Positions 1 to 12,790 are shown, counted from the stretch's first letter. The stretch is 64,000 nucleotides of DNA from Bombus terrestris (GCF_910591885.1 NC_063273.1:9486001-9550000), one strand, 5' to 3'. Notes: a model not told the origin generated them from the sequence alone. Made by a program: numbers and translations.

Positions 1-720
1 ACGCAATCTCTTGAATTTTGAATCTATTAAAACTTGATCTTGTTAAAACTATCGAATTCAGTTTACTTTTGTCTTAGAGTTGAAGCCTGAGCTTGCAGAT
101 TTCAAGGTCTCTTTCGCCGGAGCTGGCAAAGAGATATTTTCCTCGGGATCCAACAGTTACGTTCTTGAATTCTGAATCGTTTTCAATCCAAGGTTGCCGA
201 GTTCAATAGCTCCTCCACTTTAGTTTACGGAGAAATTGTTTCCAGGGAATCCAGCTACCCATCTATATTTTAGAATTCCGAATATATTCAAGAATAGCTT
301 GCAAATTCCAATAAATCATTCACCCTGACACTCCTTGTTCTCGCGTCTTCGAATTCTAAACTCGTTTAACGCATTAAAAATATAATTGATATAATTATTC
401 AAGAATAATCTTCGAGTGAAAAAAACAATGACAAAACACTCATTTTCATCTTCAAAAACTACAATCTTACGAATAATTATATTCATTAATGAAAAAGATG
501 ATCTTATTCCTTAATGGATTAAAACGATCAAACTTCTGTTTCCATTATTAAATTCAAGCTAACAAGATTTCAATGTTCCCTTCACTCGAAATGTGCAAGC
601 AAAGTGATTCCCTTTGGTTCTGTCAGCGGCATTCTTGAATTTTGGAACTAGTTGAAACCTGAGCTTGCAGATTTCAATAATACCTTTGTCCGAGCTTGCA
701 AGAAAACCGTCCGTAAACGT
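1..720. repeat. Old, diverged tandem array (units roughly 70-100 bp)
   Basis: Related segments recur here. A 20-base stretch reading CCTGAGCTTGCAGATTTCAA is present at about 86-105 and again at about 657-676, each followed by a related 'CGGAGCT/CGAGCTTGCAA' block. Looser copies of the preceding part (TTCTTGAATTYTGAATC) occur near 10, 163, 270 and 629. The copies are far apart in sequence, so the array is old. It may continue to the left of the window. No coding capacity is supported: the one 73-codon minus-strand frame at 559-780 overlaps the repeats and looks like chance. Confidence 0.55.
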
Positions 721-2940
721 TAACTGACATTCGAACGAGTACATTCGATGTCCGTTTTCACGCGTTCCAACTCGGTGCAAATGACCGTGTACCGTGGTCC
801 GTATAAAATCGTTCTTCTACTAGCAGTGGCACGTTTTAATTGCTGCTGACGCGGTTAACCGGTAAATCAGCTAAACCGATTAACCGATACTCACTGGGCA
901 ATCGATTTAGCCGACTAACACGTTTTTGATCATTAAATTAATGGCTCGGAACGTCCCGGATACGGGACAACGTTCGTTAAAACTGCAAATTAATGTGCGT
1001 AAGTTGGAAAGTCTGTGGTGGATCGATGCTCAATTTCAAAAATACAAGTAATTTAGTAAAACAAATACGATATTTTTCGATCGTAATTGAGAGATTTGGA
1101 GTAAAAGTGGTATGAGTATTGTTTTCTTCTATTTCTATTGTGAAAGAGAGATAAACGCTAAAAATGGTAAATTAATATTGGTAAATTAAAATTAATATTA
1201 ATAAATGGTAATTTAATATTTACCATTCCTAGTATTACCACATCTATGTATACATTTTATGGCTATGTATAGTAGGTTATCTTAAAATTACTTGCCCTAC
1301 GATTTAAATTCCGATAACGTGTTTTATAAACAACACGTTCGGTCATACGTCGAGCCATTTCGTGGTTCGGCCAAGCGTTTAAAGTTGTAATAATCGCACA
1401 CGTCTTATGGCACGTGTAAGGTACAACTGGGTTTAATTTTACAAGATGTTTGATAAATAGTTACGAACGATTCATTGGTGAACAAGAAAGGTTTATTATC
1501 TCGAAGTAAATAATACATGAATAACGTTTTCTTACAATTTCTGAATACATCTATCCTCTAACTACAAACCACAGGCTTGCCACGTGTTATTTATGTTACC
1601 CGATTTCCTTACCACGAGTCTCCTATATCTATATGATGTAGGCGAAAAAGTTAATGTGTAGACGAATCGACGGGCAAACGATTATAGTTACGAGAAGTAA
1701 AGTTTTTAGTACTTGTGTACCGTACGTGATCGAGAACTTTGTGAACTTCCGTTATACGTGATCTAAATTTTGCAAATTTCCGTTATGAATGATCAAAAAT
1801 GTGTGAACTTCCATTACACACGACCCAATTTTGTGAATATCCACCGTTCGTCAGCCAAAATGAATTTCTGACTTTCTAAGAACACCGTCTAAATTTCTGT
1901 ATCAGAATTTAACTTTATCCACAGATGAAAGGTATTCGTTACTTGTATCATTTTCTTCTCAGCCTGTCAATAATGTTTCGAACTTTTTCTTAATTCCATC
2001 TCGTTTTGAGTACTTTATTCATTTCCTTTAACTACATGTAAAACTACGTTTACGAGATAAAGTCCTCTTCAGTTAGTCCTGAACTGAACTTCTGTGTTTG
2101 AAAATTCAATTTCAATGCCGGACTCTATCTATCTTGTCGATCCGATCGCTTGTATTCTTCAACGCTCGTATGTTTCGTTGTTCGTCAGGTTCGTGTTTCC
2201 ATTCGCTCGTTTTCCCTCCGCTTTCGTAATTCATGCATGAAATTTGACTTAGCTTAAGCGTTTTATATCGCTGTTGCAGACCAGATACTTCGATGGAACT
2301 ACATATTACAGAATGGACATAAATGATATCGCAAAAGCTCTATAGCAGTGACAGAATTTTAGCACGTATACGGACAGATAGCTTGGACAAGCTTTCGAAT
2401 TATCCCGCTGTTTTCACTGAGAACATTTAACCCCTTATGTTAGAATATCGTGTCAGACTCGTAACATGGATTAAGATTGGTATCAAGCAACAATCCAATA
2501 TCCTCCATAGAGATAAATGCAAATCTAATGTCTTAAGGAATAGAGGAAGATTCGCCAATATTAAGAGATTCGTATGCAAATTTCAACGAATACAACGATC
2601 CACGTAACTCGAGTTTAATCCTTGAAGATTATTATAAAGTTAAAGCAGTGGGATCAAACGTTTTGTTATTCAATACCAGGTGAAACATAGAAAAATTATT
2701 GTTTGCAGTTGTGATCAATAACACTGTAAACTGGTGTTATCGCTTGACGATAATATTAAAATATAAGAGATCGAATCTCGTTCCTTTAATAGTTAAGCTG
2801 TACTTACGTTAAAGCGCAATTTTAACTGAAAATATCATACCGACCGACAAGACTGTACAATATTCCAATCTTTTACATCAAACATAGTATTAAAGTAATA
2901 ACCGCGATAAAAAGGAGACTAACATATACGGGGAAAAATC
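721..2940. other. Intergenic/intronic DNA, nothing recognised
   Basis: AT-rich DNA with stop codons in all frames. I see no gene, RNA gene or clear mobile element. A short phrase CCTTATGTTAGAATATCG at about 2436 recurs with one change near 27775, but the flanks do not align convincingly. Confidence 0.5.
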
Positions 2941-3260
2941 TAAAGCAAGGAGTTAACCAAGGACTCTTTTGTCACGGCTGGATTCGCTCTCTGGGTTCTG
3001 TGTCAAAGAAGGCCACCGAATTAAGCCAGACGAACAGCCATTTTCCCGTGGCGTCAAACGAAAATAAAACACGCGGACTATTTTCTTTTGTACAGGGAAA
3101 TGGACTTCCTTCCCTTCGACGATAAATTCTGATTTCAGAGGATGGCCAAGTAAATTTTCCGCGGATTCCAGAGAAAAGTGAATCTCCGGCAATGGCCTTA
3201 AAACGCAGATTGCCTACGTAATATGACTTTCCTTGTTGGACATATATGTGCAGTGGCTTA
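2941..3260 (-). other. GC-elevated block with two overlapping minus-strand open frames, no recognised product
   Basis: This 300-bp block is richer in GC than both flanks. Two overlapping minus-strand frames of 79 and 100 codons run through it in different phases. Neither resembles a family I know, neither has convincing splice sites, and their coexistence suggests that low stop-codon density explains both. It could be a conserved non-coding element or a decayed exon. Confidence 0.25.
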
Positions 3261-3639
3261 TAAAAATGTTTCAATATTTACCAGAGAAAATTTTTATGAA
3301 TATTCTATGTGTACATTATACGGAACTCTTTAAACTTTCATAAGTGCTGTAACGAAACACGACGGCTTGAACTATATTGGTAAAAATTTAAACGAATATT
3401 ACAATCTATATGGAACACTATAAATCTATAATCTATACTAATACTACAGAAGTTACAGGATATTTGCTGTATACATATATCGAATAAAAGTATACACTAC
3501 GAAAAGTCATGGTGCCAGTAAATATCGAGATCTATTAATACAATGGATAATCGTCTGTTTAAATACCCTCGTGATCTCTGAAATATACGCTTGTACTAAG
3601 TATCATGTAATTTCTATGACCATCTTCAATCTTATTTTA

Positions 3640-3720
3640 AATATTATTTATGTAATCATGATACCTTGGTCCTATTACAGCGCCGAGGAAATTTCAACAT
3701 GTTTACGGTATAACACAAAT
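3640..3720 (+). repeat. Dispersed repeat family 'D', copy 1
   Basis: This matches the copy at about 62604-62700 through TAATCA...ATA, then ACAG-Y-GC-Y-R-AGGAAATTTCA, then ATG-YTT and TAACACA. About 19 of 22 bases agree in the best block. Related copies lie near 8998, 31985 and 63650, all on the same strand. Element ends and class are unknown. Confidence 0.5.
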
Positions 3721-3751
3721 ACGTGCATAAATTGTTCCTATTTCCGCATTC

Positions 3752-4250
3752 ATGCGCGAATACACGTATCTGCATAGGTACGTGAGATTACGTCCACGTA
3801 GCCGGAAGCGGTCTACGTTCTCTGGCAAGAACCACGTTTTGCGAACGAGCACCCTCCACGCCTCGAGACGCACTAGCCTGAACACTCTGCGCCGTCTTCG
3901 TCCCTCCAGGCACCATTCGTTTCACCACCGCCGTTCGTTTTGCTTGTCGAAACGTCCTGAAGCATCGTTGTCGGCCATTAAGATCTAACGACACCGTTGC
4001 GCCAACGAGTGGCTCGGTTGCTCGTTCAACCCTCGTGCTGCGAGACTTCGACTTCTCTCTTCTTTGCCCACCCTCTACAACCGCCCGTTTTCACCCTATT
4101 CATCGTTTCCACTGTTCGTCCACAGCTTTTTGCCCATGTTATTTGTATTATTACTTGGGTAACAAAGATACGAATGCAAAGTGGCCGCGAATATGAGTTT
4201 ATTCGAATGATGATGAAATTAAGAAGAGATAGAATTGAGAACAACGCGTG
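3752..4250. other. GC-rich island, possible promoter or cryptic 5' exon
   Basis: GC and CpG rise sharply between about 3780 and 4130 and fall off on both sides. Open frames of 60-84 codons appear on both strands in several phases, as expected from GC content alone. On the minus strand an ATG at 3978 in a reasonable start context opens only an 18-codon frame, and I see no strong donor to extend it. I cannot tell a promoter from a conserved element here, and I assign no product. Confidence 0.25.
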
Positions 4251-5467
4251 ATTATAGGAGGGGCGAATTTTTATACTAGGTGATTTATAGAGCGATTTGT
4301 AGAACGCACGTGGATATCACACGGAGAATTTGTTACACGCGACGAAGATGTGTGTCGTGCGTGTGAAGTCTTTGGAAGAAGATATCACCAATTCTACTTG
4401 GAACTGAAGCTGCTGTTCATATGCGTTTTCTGCGCGCTGGTAAAAGAACTCGTAAAATCTGATGCGTTGATGAAGGGTCGTATCACAGCTTAAAAGCTTC
4501 ATAGTACCATTAAATCATTGCAACGAAATAAACATTGTAATTATAACTCCAAACGTCACCCATTTCCAAGTGGACGAACTCTTCGAGATACTTCGTTCGA
4601 ATTATATTCTTGGAATATAAAAATATTCTTCAAATCTACATCGTTTATCGATGTGAACTAACGAACTAACTTCGTATAAACTAACTTTGATTAACAATAA
4701 TACCGCAGAAATTTATTTTGCGGATACTATTTATATACCGTGTTCATATATTTATGTGTATCCTAATATCAATATCGTTATTCGATAATTAATTATCAGA
4801 ACGGTTTTCATTTAATATTTATCCATCGTATTTTGTACCAATTACTTACGCCTGACCGCATCGCTGAAAATTAAACATCCGAACAGCTATCCCGAAAGGC
4901 ATTTCCGATATTCATAAATCAAACCGATCAATTCTTTAACCGCCATCGTCTGTCAGGAAGAAATTAGGAAGTCTTTCGGAAGTGGCGAGCAGTAATGGAA
5001 AACTTGTTAAAAATTCGCATTTGCAGTTATCGTGGGACGCGAACGACGCGAAAGAAACGAATGTTCGCAAGCGCGCGCGTCCTTTGTACAATATGCCTCT
5101 TCCCCTTTAAAACAGCAATTTTATGATATCGTTTCGCTGCGTTTACCCTGTAACATATTACGAGCCGCGCGGCTTTCAGCTAAACAAATTACTGGGCTAC
5201 CTGTGCCAATGTGTTTGCTCGACGCAGCACATCTTGCTCGTCCGAGAATGTAACTACGAAATTACCAGGAATGAATCGTTCTCCAGTGACGTGTTCTTCG
5301 TGAAACAATTTTTAATGACCAAACGCGCAATGGAATAGCACTGGGTGCCTTGACTTTTTCGTTGGGGATATCTTTTTGGAAGAAGATTCGATGAAAAGGA
5401 ATGGGAATATTTTCCGTTAATCTATTATTTCGAATTTACAGTGGATACAAAAGCTATTGGCATGCAC
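4251..5467. other. Gene-free stretch, nothing recognised
   Basis: AT-rich, with only short overlapping frames of up to 73 codons in a GC-richer patch at about 5030-5340. Those frames occupy two phases of the same strand and have no recognisable motif. Confidence 0.45.
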
Positions 5468-5483
5468 GGGGGGGGGGGGGGGG
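5468..5483 (+). repeat. Poly-G run (16 G)
   Basis: An uninterrupted run of 16 guanines. Its length is likely unstable and could be a sequencing or assembly uncertainty. It can form a G-quadruplex in principle. Confidence 0.95.
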
Positions 5484-5640
5484 TGAAAAAATTTTCGGAA
5501 CTTCTGTTTGCGTTACAACAAATAAAGAAATAAGAAATATTTACATACGTGGAGGGGACTTTCCATGTACGATTCTGCTAATTAAATGATGTTAAATGTA
5601 TCTCATCATAGAAGGTACTCTATCTCTCAACAATTTTAAG

Positions 5641-5712
5641 AAACATATCAAATAACTATAATATAATTAAATTAATTAAATTAATTAATATAATATAATT
5701 AAATAATAATTG
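5641..5712. repeat. AT-rich simple repeat (AATTAA-type)
   Basis: Short units of AATTAAATT and AATATAATT are repeated imperfectly. This is ordinary low-complexity DNA. Confidence 0.7.
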
Positions 5713-5970
5713 CTCGTTTGCTAAGTGTGGAAAAATTTTCAAAAAAGTTTTCAGATAAAATTTATTCCCTATAATTGGGACTATCAGTTGGTGAAAAATT
5801 GATCAATGTTATGACGATTTATAACGCCAAATCGAAAAATGGTCGGATTTTCAGGTGTCAATTCCATCCCTTTAGACTGAATTTGGCTAGCCAAAAAGAA
5901 AAAAAAATTGTGTGCTACATATCTATATATCTATATATCCTCCACATATCCCCGAAGTTTCATAGCTTTT

Positions 5971-6474
5971 TTAATTTACGAGTTGGTATCTTCTCTTGTC
6001 AGTTGCGTTCTGTCGAAATTGCGGACATGTCGCGATATTCAATAAAGATAAAAGTTCGTAATAGACGAATCGTATATCGTCGGTGCATGTTAAAATGCAA
6101 ATTAGAATGTGAATGTAGATTGAATCCAGAATGGATTCACGTTTATTGTTAGCCAGGGCATCTTCGTAAAACCTATTAAGCAATTCCTCTCGAATAGCTA
6201 ATTCTAACAATTCCGTGTCACTTTCATCTTCGCGGTAACTACTTGAAACGCGGGCTACTAAAAACCCACTTACATCAACAACCCTTCCAGCAGGCCTGCC
6301 GCGAACATTTAATCCGAAACGAAAGCTCTGAAAGCTCTCAAACAATTTGCCCGATCTCACGGTCACTTTGACTGCGCGATAGCCGCGTGTACGGCCCATT
6401 GCAAGCCCCTTTTGCCACCGCGCATAAAACATAAACCAAGTCGGAAATAGTTCTGCTTCTCCTTTCATTTTCAT
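5971..6474 (-). other. 167-codon open frame, no family recognised, probably not a gene
   Basis: One of the longer open frames in the window. The first ~70 codons (6474 down to about 6265) are GC-richer and basic. The middle (about residues 85-110) is acidic and could form an amphipathic helix. The last ~55 codons run into AT-rich DNA and look like chance. A perfect splice donor GTAAGT (minus strand, about 6268-6273) falls right after the basic part, so an exon ending there is conceivable. I recognise no domain and see no matching acceptor-bounded partner exon nearby. It could be a lone exon, a decayed mobile-element fragment or random. Confidence 0.2.
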
Positions 6475-7772
6475 CCCTTTCTACTCTCCAATTGTCCGCC
6501 CTCTTTCAACTTTCACGTTTTCTCCACGTTCTATCCACAGTAATTCTTTCTCCTTCATTTACTTCTTTTCTCTCTTTTCTGTTTTTTTTTCTGTTTGTTT
6601 TATTCTCATAACGTGTCGTTATGTACATTATCATGCATAGGTATCCGGAGACTTTCAAACTGTTGCAAATACAGTGATCTCTATCGATGTCTTGATCATA
6701 TTCGACGGATTATTGTTGTAAAGAATTTTCCAGTGGAAAATTGTTTGACGAATAAAATAAATAAAAGCGAGAGAGAAAAAAGGTTGGAACAAATTTAAAA
6801 GTATACGTGGAAATTGCAAGGTATTTAGTACAAGTATATATTTCATTTACAGATTCACGGACGTATTTAAACAGTCAATTTATCGATTATATTTATAAAT
6901 CTCAGTATTTGGTAGACCACATTTAACATTCATTATGTATGTTTAAGATGGCTATTCATGCGTACTAATTTCTGTTAAATATACGTTTGCAATAAATACG
7001 AGCACTGTGTAATGTTCATCGTATATATAATATATTTTCAGAATGGTTTCAAATTTTGCCGAGACGATTTAATTTATTCCATGGAATTTTCACGATCTTT
7101 TTCATTCGTTGCTGGAATTTTTGCTGACGTTTGGCACGAAGAGACTAATACACTTATTTCGACGGTTTTATCGATTTGAAACGTCGGGAGAAGTACAAAG
7201 ACAGAGAACGGGAGTGGAATAGAAAGGGTATCCATTTCATCGTGAACTAATCAGCGAAAACTACCGAACAGAGGAACACGAGTCGAACGAGAGAGAACAT
7301 TTGGTATCCGGATAGGCTATCTGTCCGAATGGATCGATGATTAGGTATGGAGCGCGGCGACGAACATGGATTTCGTGACGGAAGTCATCCGTCGGTGATA
7401 AATGGCGGCTACGTACGTTGTCAGCCTTGGATAAACTGTGAAGTATGGGAAAATATAAAAATAAAGCTCGCTATGAATTTGTGTAAGCACGTCGAGGCAT
7501 GTACCGAGCGTGTTCCTCGGGAAATTACCATGCATTAACATACGCGTATAAATACGCGCTAACACGTGTAAGTTTACGATGGCAAATACGAACAACCGTA
7601 ACCAGCCACGCTGCAACACGTGAATTATTCTTCGTCTCTTCATACACCTCGTAGTTTCATCTTTATGCCATCGCTAAATTCCGTATCCAGGGTACGAAAA
7701 TTCTGAGCGATCGTTGAAGCTCGAGTTTCACGATATTTCACTCCATGGTACAACAGAAGTTTCGCTCCGGCA
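6475..7772. other. Gene-free stretch, nothing recognised
   Basis: Mostly AT-rich. A modest GC rise at about 7340-7640 holds overlapping frames of 63 and 100 codons on opposite strands, which I take as shadows of composition. Confidence 0.45.
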
Positions 7773-7774
7773 TT

Positions 7775-7817
<43 letters not shown>

Positions 7818-7818
7818 T
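7773..7818. repeat. (TTTA)n microsatellite, about 46 bp
   Basis: Eleven or so uninterrupted TTTA units. Expected to be length-polymorphic. Confidence 0.95.
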
Positions 7819-8997
7819 GGGATAAAGCTATTCGAATATACGAAGTTGGAAAGATAAATATGACAACAAGGCATGGTATAACTATTCCTCGATTGCATGG
7901 GGAAATTGACAGAATATGTCGATAGAGGAATATACATTATTAGTATTGATGACCACACGACTAATACCAGTAAGATGGCCAAACAATGTATTTCTCTAAT
8001 AACGAGGCCGAACATATAAAAGGTCATAGTTTCAAGCTGAAATATTAACTTTGAAACTTTCGATAATTTATGGACAAGCTATTATACCGTGGGACACTTT
8101 GCGTATAAATATGATCAAATTTTCTTCTACTTTCAAATTGTAAATGGCGAGGCCAAGATTAAACAACATAGCCTGATAGTTATGGCCAGCAACAAGAGTA
8201 GATCATCCGCTGTGTTTAGCAACTGCACGTAAAAATCTATGTCGAACTCTTGCAAGAGAAATGATTCGAATGTTAATTTTAATCAATTTACTGGGACGCT
8301 ACCATTTCTCGGTATCGTAATTGCGTACGTCGACCCAAGATTTTTTGCGTCATGCACGACATTTCACTGCATCAGAAATAGTATTTGATATTTGCTCGCG
8401 TGAGAAAAAAGAAGCAGGACATTCTGGGATACGGGGAACAACGATAGTCTATCTGCGTAATATGAATTTTACATTCTTCCTCGTAGCTGTGGAGGTTAAG
8501 CCGCGCACGGATTTTTCAGGTTACATAGTGGAAATGCAAGCTGCAACAAGTAAGCTCGCATTGAAACATGAACGAAACACGCCGAAGAATTCGTGTCACC
8601 GGCTTGATCAAAATATGCTATACACGAATGAAAACATGCACTTTTAACGACAGTTATTGTATTATAGTAATTTACGGTACTGTTCGTTTTCCTTATCGTG
8701 GCATGCTACATGATCGGATCTGTAGATGTTACGCTTAGAATTGATAATGAAAATTGTAATTATGTTGCTAAAATTTGACATCAATCCAAAAAAGTATATA
8801 GAAATCTGAAGGCATTTATTCATGTGATCAGAAATATAGATTTCATAAAAAATTAGTATATAGCACGAAGAGTAGTCTTACACATATAATTAGTGCTAAA
8901 TTTGAATAATAGCAAATAACAGCGAATAATATAACGAATACAAAGTATACGTTTGTGATATTTTGTCATTTCTTTATGCATTTACAAATTCCGCCTC
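7819..8997. other. Gene-free stretch, nothing recognised
   Basis: A 108-codon plus-strand frame at 8321-8647 has no recognisable motif or splice context. The rest is AT-rich with frequent stops. Confidence 0.4.
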
Positions 8998-9072
8998 CGA
9001 TTTTACCAATATAATCGTGATACGCCTGTGTCAATACATTGCTAACGAACTTTCAATATATGTTGTGTTCGA
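8993..9072 (+). repeat. Dispersed repeat family 'D', copy 2
   Basis: The block ATTTTACC-R-ATATAATC followed at the right spacing by TGCTAA-N-GAA-N-TTTCA matches the copy at about 62604-62700. A shorter piece reading CAATACATTGCT-W-ACGAAC also recurs at about 12991-13010. Confidence 0.5.
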
Positions 9073-9109
9073 TTATTTTCCTGAGCACTGTACATCGAGC
9101 AGGAAAGTC

Positions 9110-10800
9110 ATCAATTTACACATCAATGTTCTCTGAAACAAAAGTAGCGAACGAATTTAGAGTTTTGAATTGAGAACTGAGTCCGGACCGAATGAAGGAG
9201 CGTCGAAACGGATCAACAGGTATTCTATTGTAGCCGCAAACAATTTGAAATTTCGTAGAAACGGCCACTGACCGTAGAAACAATTTTCTATAAGAAAGGA
9301 AAACAGCGAAAACAGGATCGAGACGAGTTTGCTTCGTAAAAAGCAACTTTGGAACGCTCCCTCCCACCGAACTCGTTCCATTCTGAATTTCAAACATCGC
9401 CAGAAACCCGAAGATTCGCCGATCAAAGACAACGTTTGCTTATCCGTCAGGCGTTACAAAGCGCGTGGCGCCGTGTTTTATTCGCATCGAGGCAAAACAA
9501 CATTGCCCCCGTCATCTCGAAATTTATCACACTCTCCTGTTCTCCTAGCCGCAGTCTCCTCCGCCCTTTGTTTTCTTTTTATCGCGAACGATTAAGCGTC
9601 GGCGAACATCCCTACCCGGATGAGACTCGAAAACTTTCTCTTGTTTCGGCTCCATCTGACATCGAACGCGTAAATCTTCATCCTCGAGTTTTCGAATGGT
9701 GTCGCTGGCAGATTTTCACGTTGGTTGGACAAATGGTGATGGATCGTCGCGACACAACGAATATGCTCATATGGCGAAAAATTCAAATCACTTCGAACAG
9801 GATTCGATAGCATAAAACTTCCGAAGGTCTCGGAAGCGCTGGGAATCGTAAAAGTCTTAGAAATGTTGGACCCTTCGGCTATTTCGATAACGCCTTGAGA
9901 ACTTCGCGCGTAGTCAATATTTTACAAAAATTTCGAACGCTCTGATCCAAACAGTAGCATCGATGTAAACCGTGAAAGAAATCCAGAAAGTTCAACGTGT
10001 CGGAAATACATCCAGGCGAACGACTTTCAAGACTTGCAAGGTTTTCAAGATTATTAGGAGTGTTAACGTTGTCAGATTCTATACAATATGATTGGGATTT
10101 TGATAGACATGAGAAATAACGGTTAATTTGGAAACTAATACTCGGATGTCCGTCACTATAGGCAAGACTATCGATTTCCAAGGCAGATTTCAAGTTTCTG
10201 CAGCGACAGAGCTGCACGATGGCTGGAACCGTGCGACGAACCGTGGATAACGCGGACTTCCGGTCCCCGTGGTGCGAATGCACGCAAACCTGGCCCCTGC
10301 AGAGGATATCCGATGTCGCGAACGAACATTCGTCCTTTTGTTCGTATCCGACTTTCAAATGAATATTCGCGAGGCGATTCGCCCGATCGATTTCGCATTT
10401 CCTGCCCACTGAAATTCTCACGCGTTTCCTGTCCCTGTCTTCCGAGAAGAATTATCCGAGGTCTCATTTTCTCTGTCTCTATCATGCACCGGCTGGTTGC
10501 GTAATTTTGAATACTTCTGCCGTATAATAGCTTTCGGCACGGTACTCGCCGATTTCTATCGTCCCTCGTTTCCCCTAGCTTATTCGACTTTAATTATTCA
10601 CGGGCAAACGGGGGCGAAGCTCGTCGGGAAACTTCCCTTCCCACGGTGATCCCCATTGCATCCTAAACGCGATATTAATTTGAGACACTTTGAAAATCGT
10701 GCTCTCTTCACCGAGTGTAAGTGCATCGTGCTTGTTATTGATCGTCGTGAATCTCAATATAAAACGACGCTTAGGATGTGTCTTAATCTCTTCTTGAGCC
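9110..10800. other. GC-elevated domain with overlapping open frames on both strands
   Basis: This 1.7-kb stretch has the higher GC typical of patches in this window. It carries frames of up to 180 codons (minus, 9879-10421) and 153 codons (plus, 9349-9810) that overlap others in different phases and strands. None shows a domain, signal peptide or consistent splice signals. Reduced stop-codon density explains them. A non-coding conserved region or unrecognised exons remain possible. Confidence 0.3.
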
Positions 10801-11082
10801 ATAATATCGAGTTGCAGAGATTCTGTTTTTGAGTCAATACTGGCTGTGTCTTTAACAAAACATTTTGAATACTGTATATAGCTTCGATTCTTCGGTGAAG
10901 ATAACCGAATATAAAGTACGTATAACGTTGAGATATATTTTATTCGACAACCGAGTTACCAATAATACCTAACATAACACTATAATAGTAACGTTTGTTG
11001 GAATAAAAATTTTGATTGGGAGATACGAGTCTAAAAAACGGATCAGGAAATTATGAATAACGATCGATTGAAGATTTTAATT

Positions 11083-11310
11083 GGACACGAGGTGCGATAG
11101 TAGTCGTCGTGATAATGCTGCTGCTGCTGATGTAGGTACTGCTGCATTTTCTTCTCATTTAAGAATCGTGGAAAGAAAAATCGACTCCGGTCGTCGGGAT
11201 TTGAAACGCGGGTCCCGAACGTTCGTAACCTAAGGCGCTAACTACTGCGCTGCCGTCGTCCAACACTAGTTGGTATCGTCCTGTAGTATTTGTTGTCGAG
11301 TGCCGCCACA
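11083..11310 (-). mobile_element. Solo LTR of the tRNA-box TRIM family, shortened
   Basis: Read on the minus strand it begins exactly at TGTGGCGGCACTCGAC, the same 5' end as the two LTRs of the complete element at 19436-20737. It then follows them through the tRNA-like part (B box at 11197-11207, read as GTTTCAAATCC) and the AGAAGAAAATGCAGCAGTACC block. After about 11130 it diverges or has an internal deletion, and its 3' end is uncertain. No internal region or second LTR follows, so it is a solo LTR or a truncated copy. I cannot see a clean target duplication. Confidence 0.7.
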
Positions 11311-11345
11311 GGCAGAATGAATTGAAACTGTTGAATCTGGATGAG

Positions 11346-11563
11346 CGTTAGAAGCACCGAAATTTGATACGTATCCAAATATGTCATTGACAGTTAATTA
11401 GAATCGAAGCAAGATGAGAAAAATAGCTGAGAAAATAATCATATTTCTATTCCGATAAAAGTGAACGTTAATATCACCAGAAATACCTGTACGTCTTAAG
11501 TAGTTGCAAGGATAAAATATTTGACACCGATCATTTCAACTGGTTTGGTAGTTCTTTCGTTAA
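11346..11563. mobile_element. piggyBac-type MITE, decayed copy
   Basis: This aligns at roughly 60% by eye with the clearer copy at 56141-56367. Shared blocks include TTAATTAGAATCGAAG, ATGA-RAAAAAT and CAACTGGTTT-N-GTA-N-TTCT, ending at TTAA (11560-11563). The left edge is eroded: TTAGAAGCACC stands where the family end is expected. It sits directly beside the solo LTR at 11083-11310. Confidence 0.5.
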
Positions 11564-12299
11564 CATTGTTCTCACTAAAGTTAATAAACAATATCGAAGC
11601 AATGTATCAATAATTATTCTCTATAACGACGTAACATCTGCGATAATCAACAGAGCGTTCTTACAATTTCATCAAGTAAAGAAATTTGCGAGCAAAAAGG
11701 AAAAGGCAAAGACGTAAGAAATGCAAACTTAACGGCTCGGTAGATCTGTTAGAGAAAGTGGAAGAACGACGAAGTTACAATCTCTTGCATCGTTCTCCAG
11801 GGTGAAAGTCAAGAGCAGGGAGGATTTAAAAGTTCAGCCGTCTTGATCCGATCACGGTCGTACGATTGTTAAACAACGCCGCTCGAGAACCGGCTTACGG
11901 GGTTCCCCTTTATTGCCTCAGCTCACGCTTCCTCTTCTGCTAGGAAAAAGAAAGCGGCCACGTACTTCCTGAAGCTTCTGACGCTGCCTCTTTACAATCA
12001 TTTTCCACGGAGCTTACGAGCTGCTGGCACGCTATAAATTCGTGTCAGCTTCGACTTAATTCAATTAATGATTCCTTCCTTCTCCTTTTGTTGTCGCGAA
12101 GTTTCTGTCCGTACGCTCAACGATTTAGAAGCGAAGATAGACGTCGAAGATTCCGCGTGTCGCCTGGAAAATTCGTAGTTCTCCTCGACGTCGAGAAATC
12201 TGGTTGGGAAAGAAAGGGTTCATGAAAACGTTTGCTGGTCTCACTGGAACGAATGGAAAGGCTCTTTGGTGCTTCATCGTATTGTTTCTCTCCTCGCGA
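11564..12299. other. Gene-free stretch, nothing recognised
   Basis: Mixed composition with no open frame worth reporting and no clear repeat. Confidence 0.45.
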
Positions 12300-12790
12300 T
12301 TGTCAGAGGGAAGATAGTGTGCAGAGATCGAGGACTCGAGCCATAATGGACGCCACGATTTAGATTCAACGCTCGTGGAACTTGATATCGCCACGGTGTA
12401 GCGCTCGTGAGTCGAAGGAAGAATGGTTATTTCGAGTTGCTTTAAAGGTGGTCTCGCGGATACTGATCCTATCACATGTTACCATTTCATGGGGAATTTA
12501 GGTCGTGAAGACGAAGTCGAAGAACGGTGGGAACTCTCTCCCAAGTAGATAACTCGAGTCATTTCTTGAATTCTAATGTTTACTAGAAGCTATTGAACGT
12601 AGCCCCACTCTCGCTGAACTCTCAATTGATATATATCGCCGGCTTGTCGACAGGATTACGGGTTTGAAGGAGAGTTCTTTCGAGTTACTTCGATGATGTC
12701 TTTTGCAGGAACTGATTGTATCACGTGTTGCTATTTCATGGGAATTTAGTGTCACGTTGACACGGTAGAAGTCGAAGAATAGATAAATAA
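12300..12790. repeat. Two-copy diverged tandem duplication, period about 250 bp
   Basis: The block around 12425-12510 and the block around 12680-12765 match through TTTCGAGTT-R-CTT, then ACTGAT-N-N-TATCAC-R-TGTT-R-C-Y-ATTTCATGG and GAATTTAG, then GAAGTCGAAGAA. The upstream parts also align (TTGATAT...TCGCC and TCGAAGGAAGA/TTGAAGGAGAG). Two overlapping minus-strand frames of 116 and 110 codons lie across it but share no reading phase, so this is non-coding duplication. Confidence 0.6.

Noticed and set aside
9349..10485. Frames of 105-180 codons taken as genes
   Set aside because: Several overlap in different phases and strands within a GC-richer patch, where few stops are expected by chance. 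No domain or splice pattern is visible.
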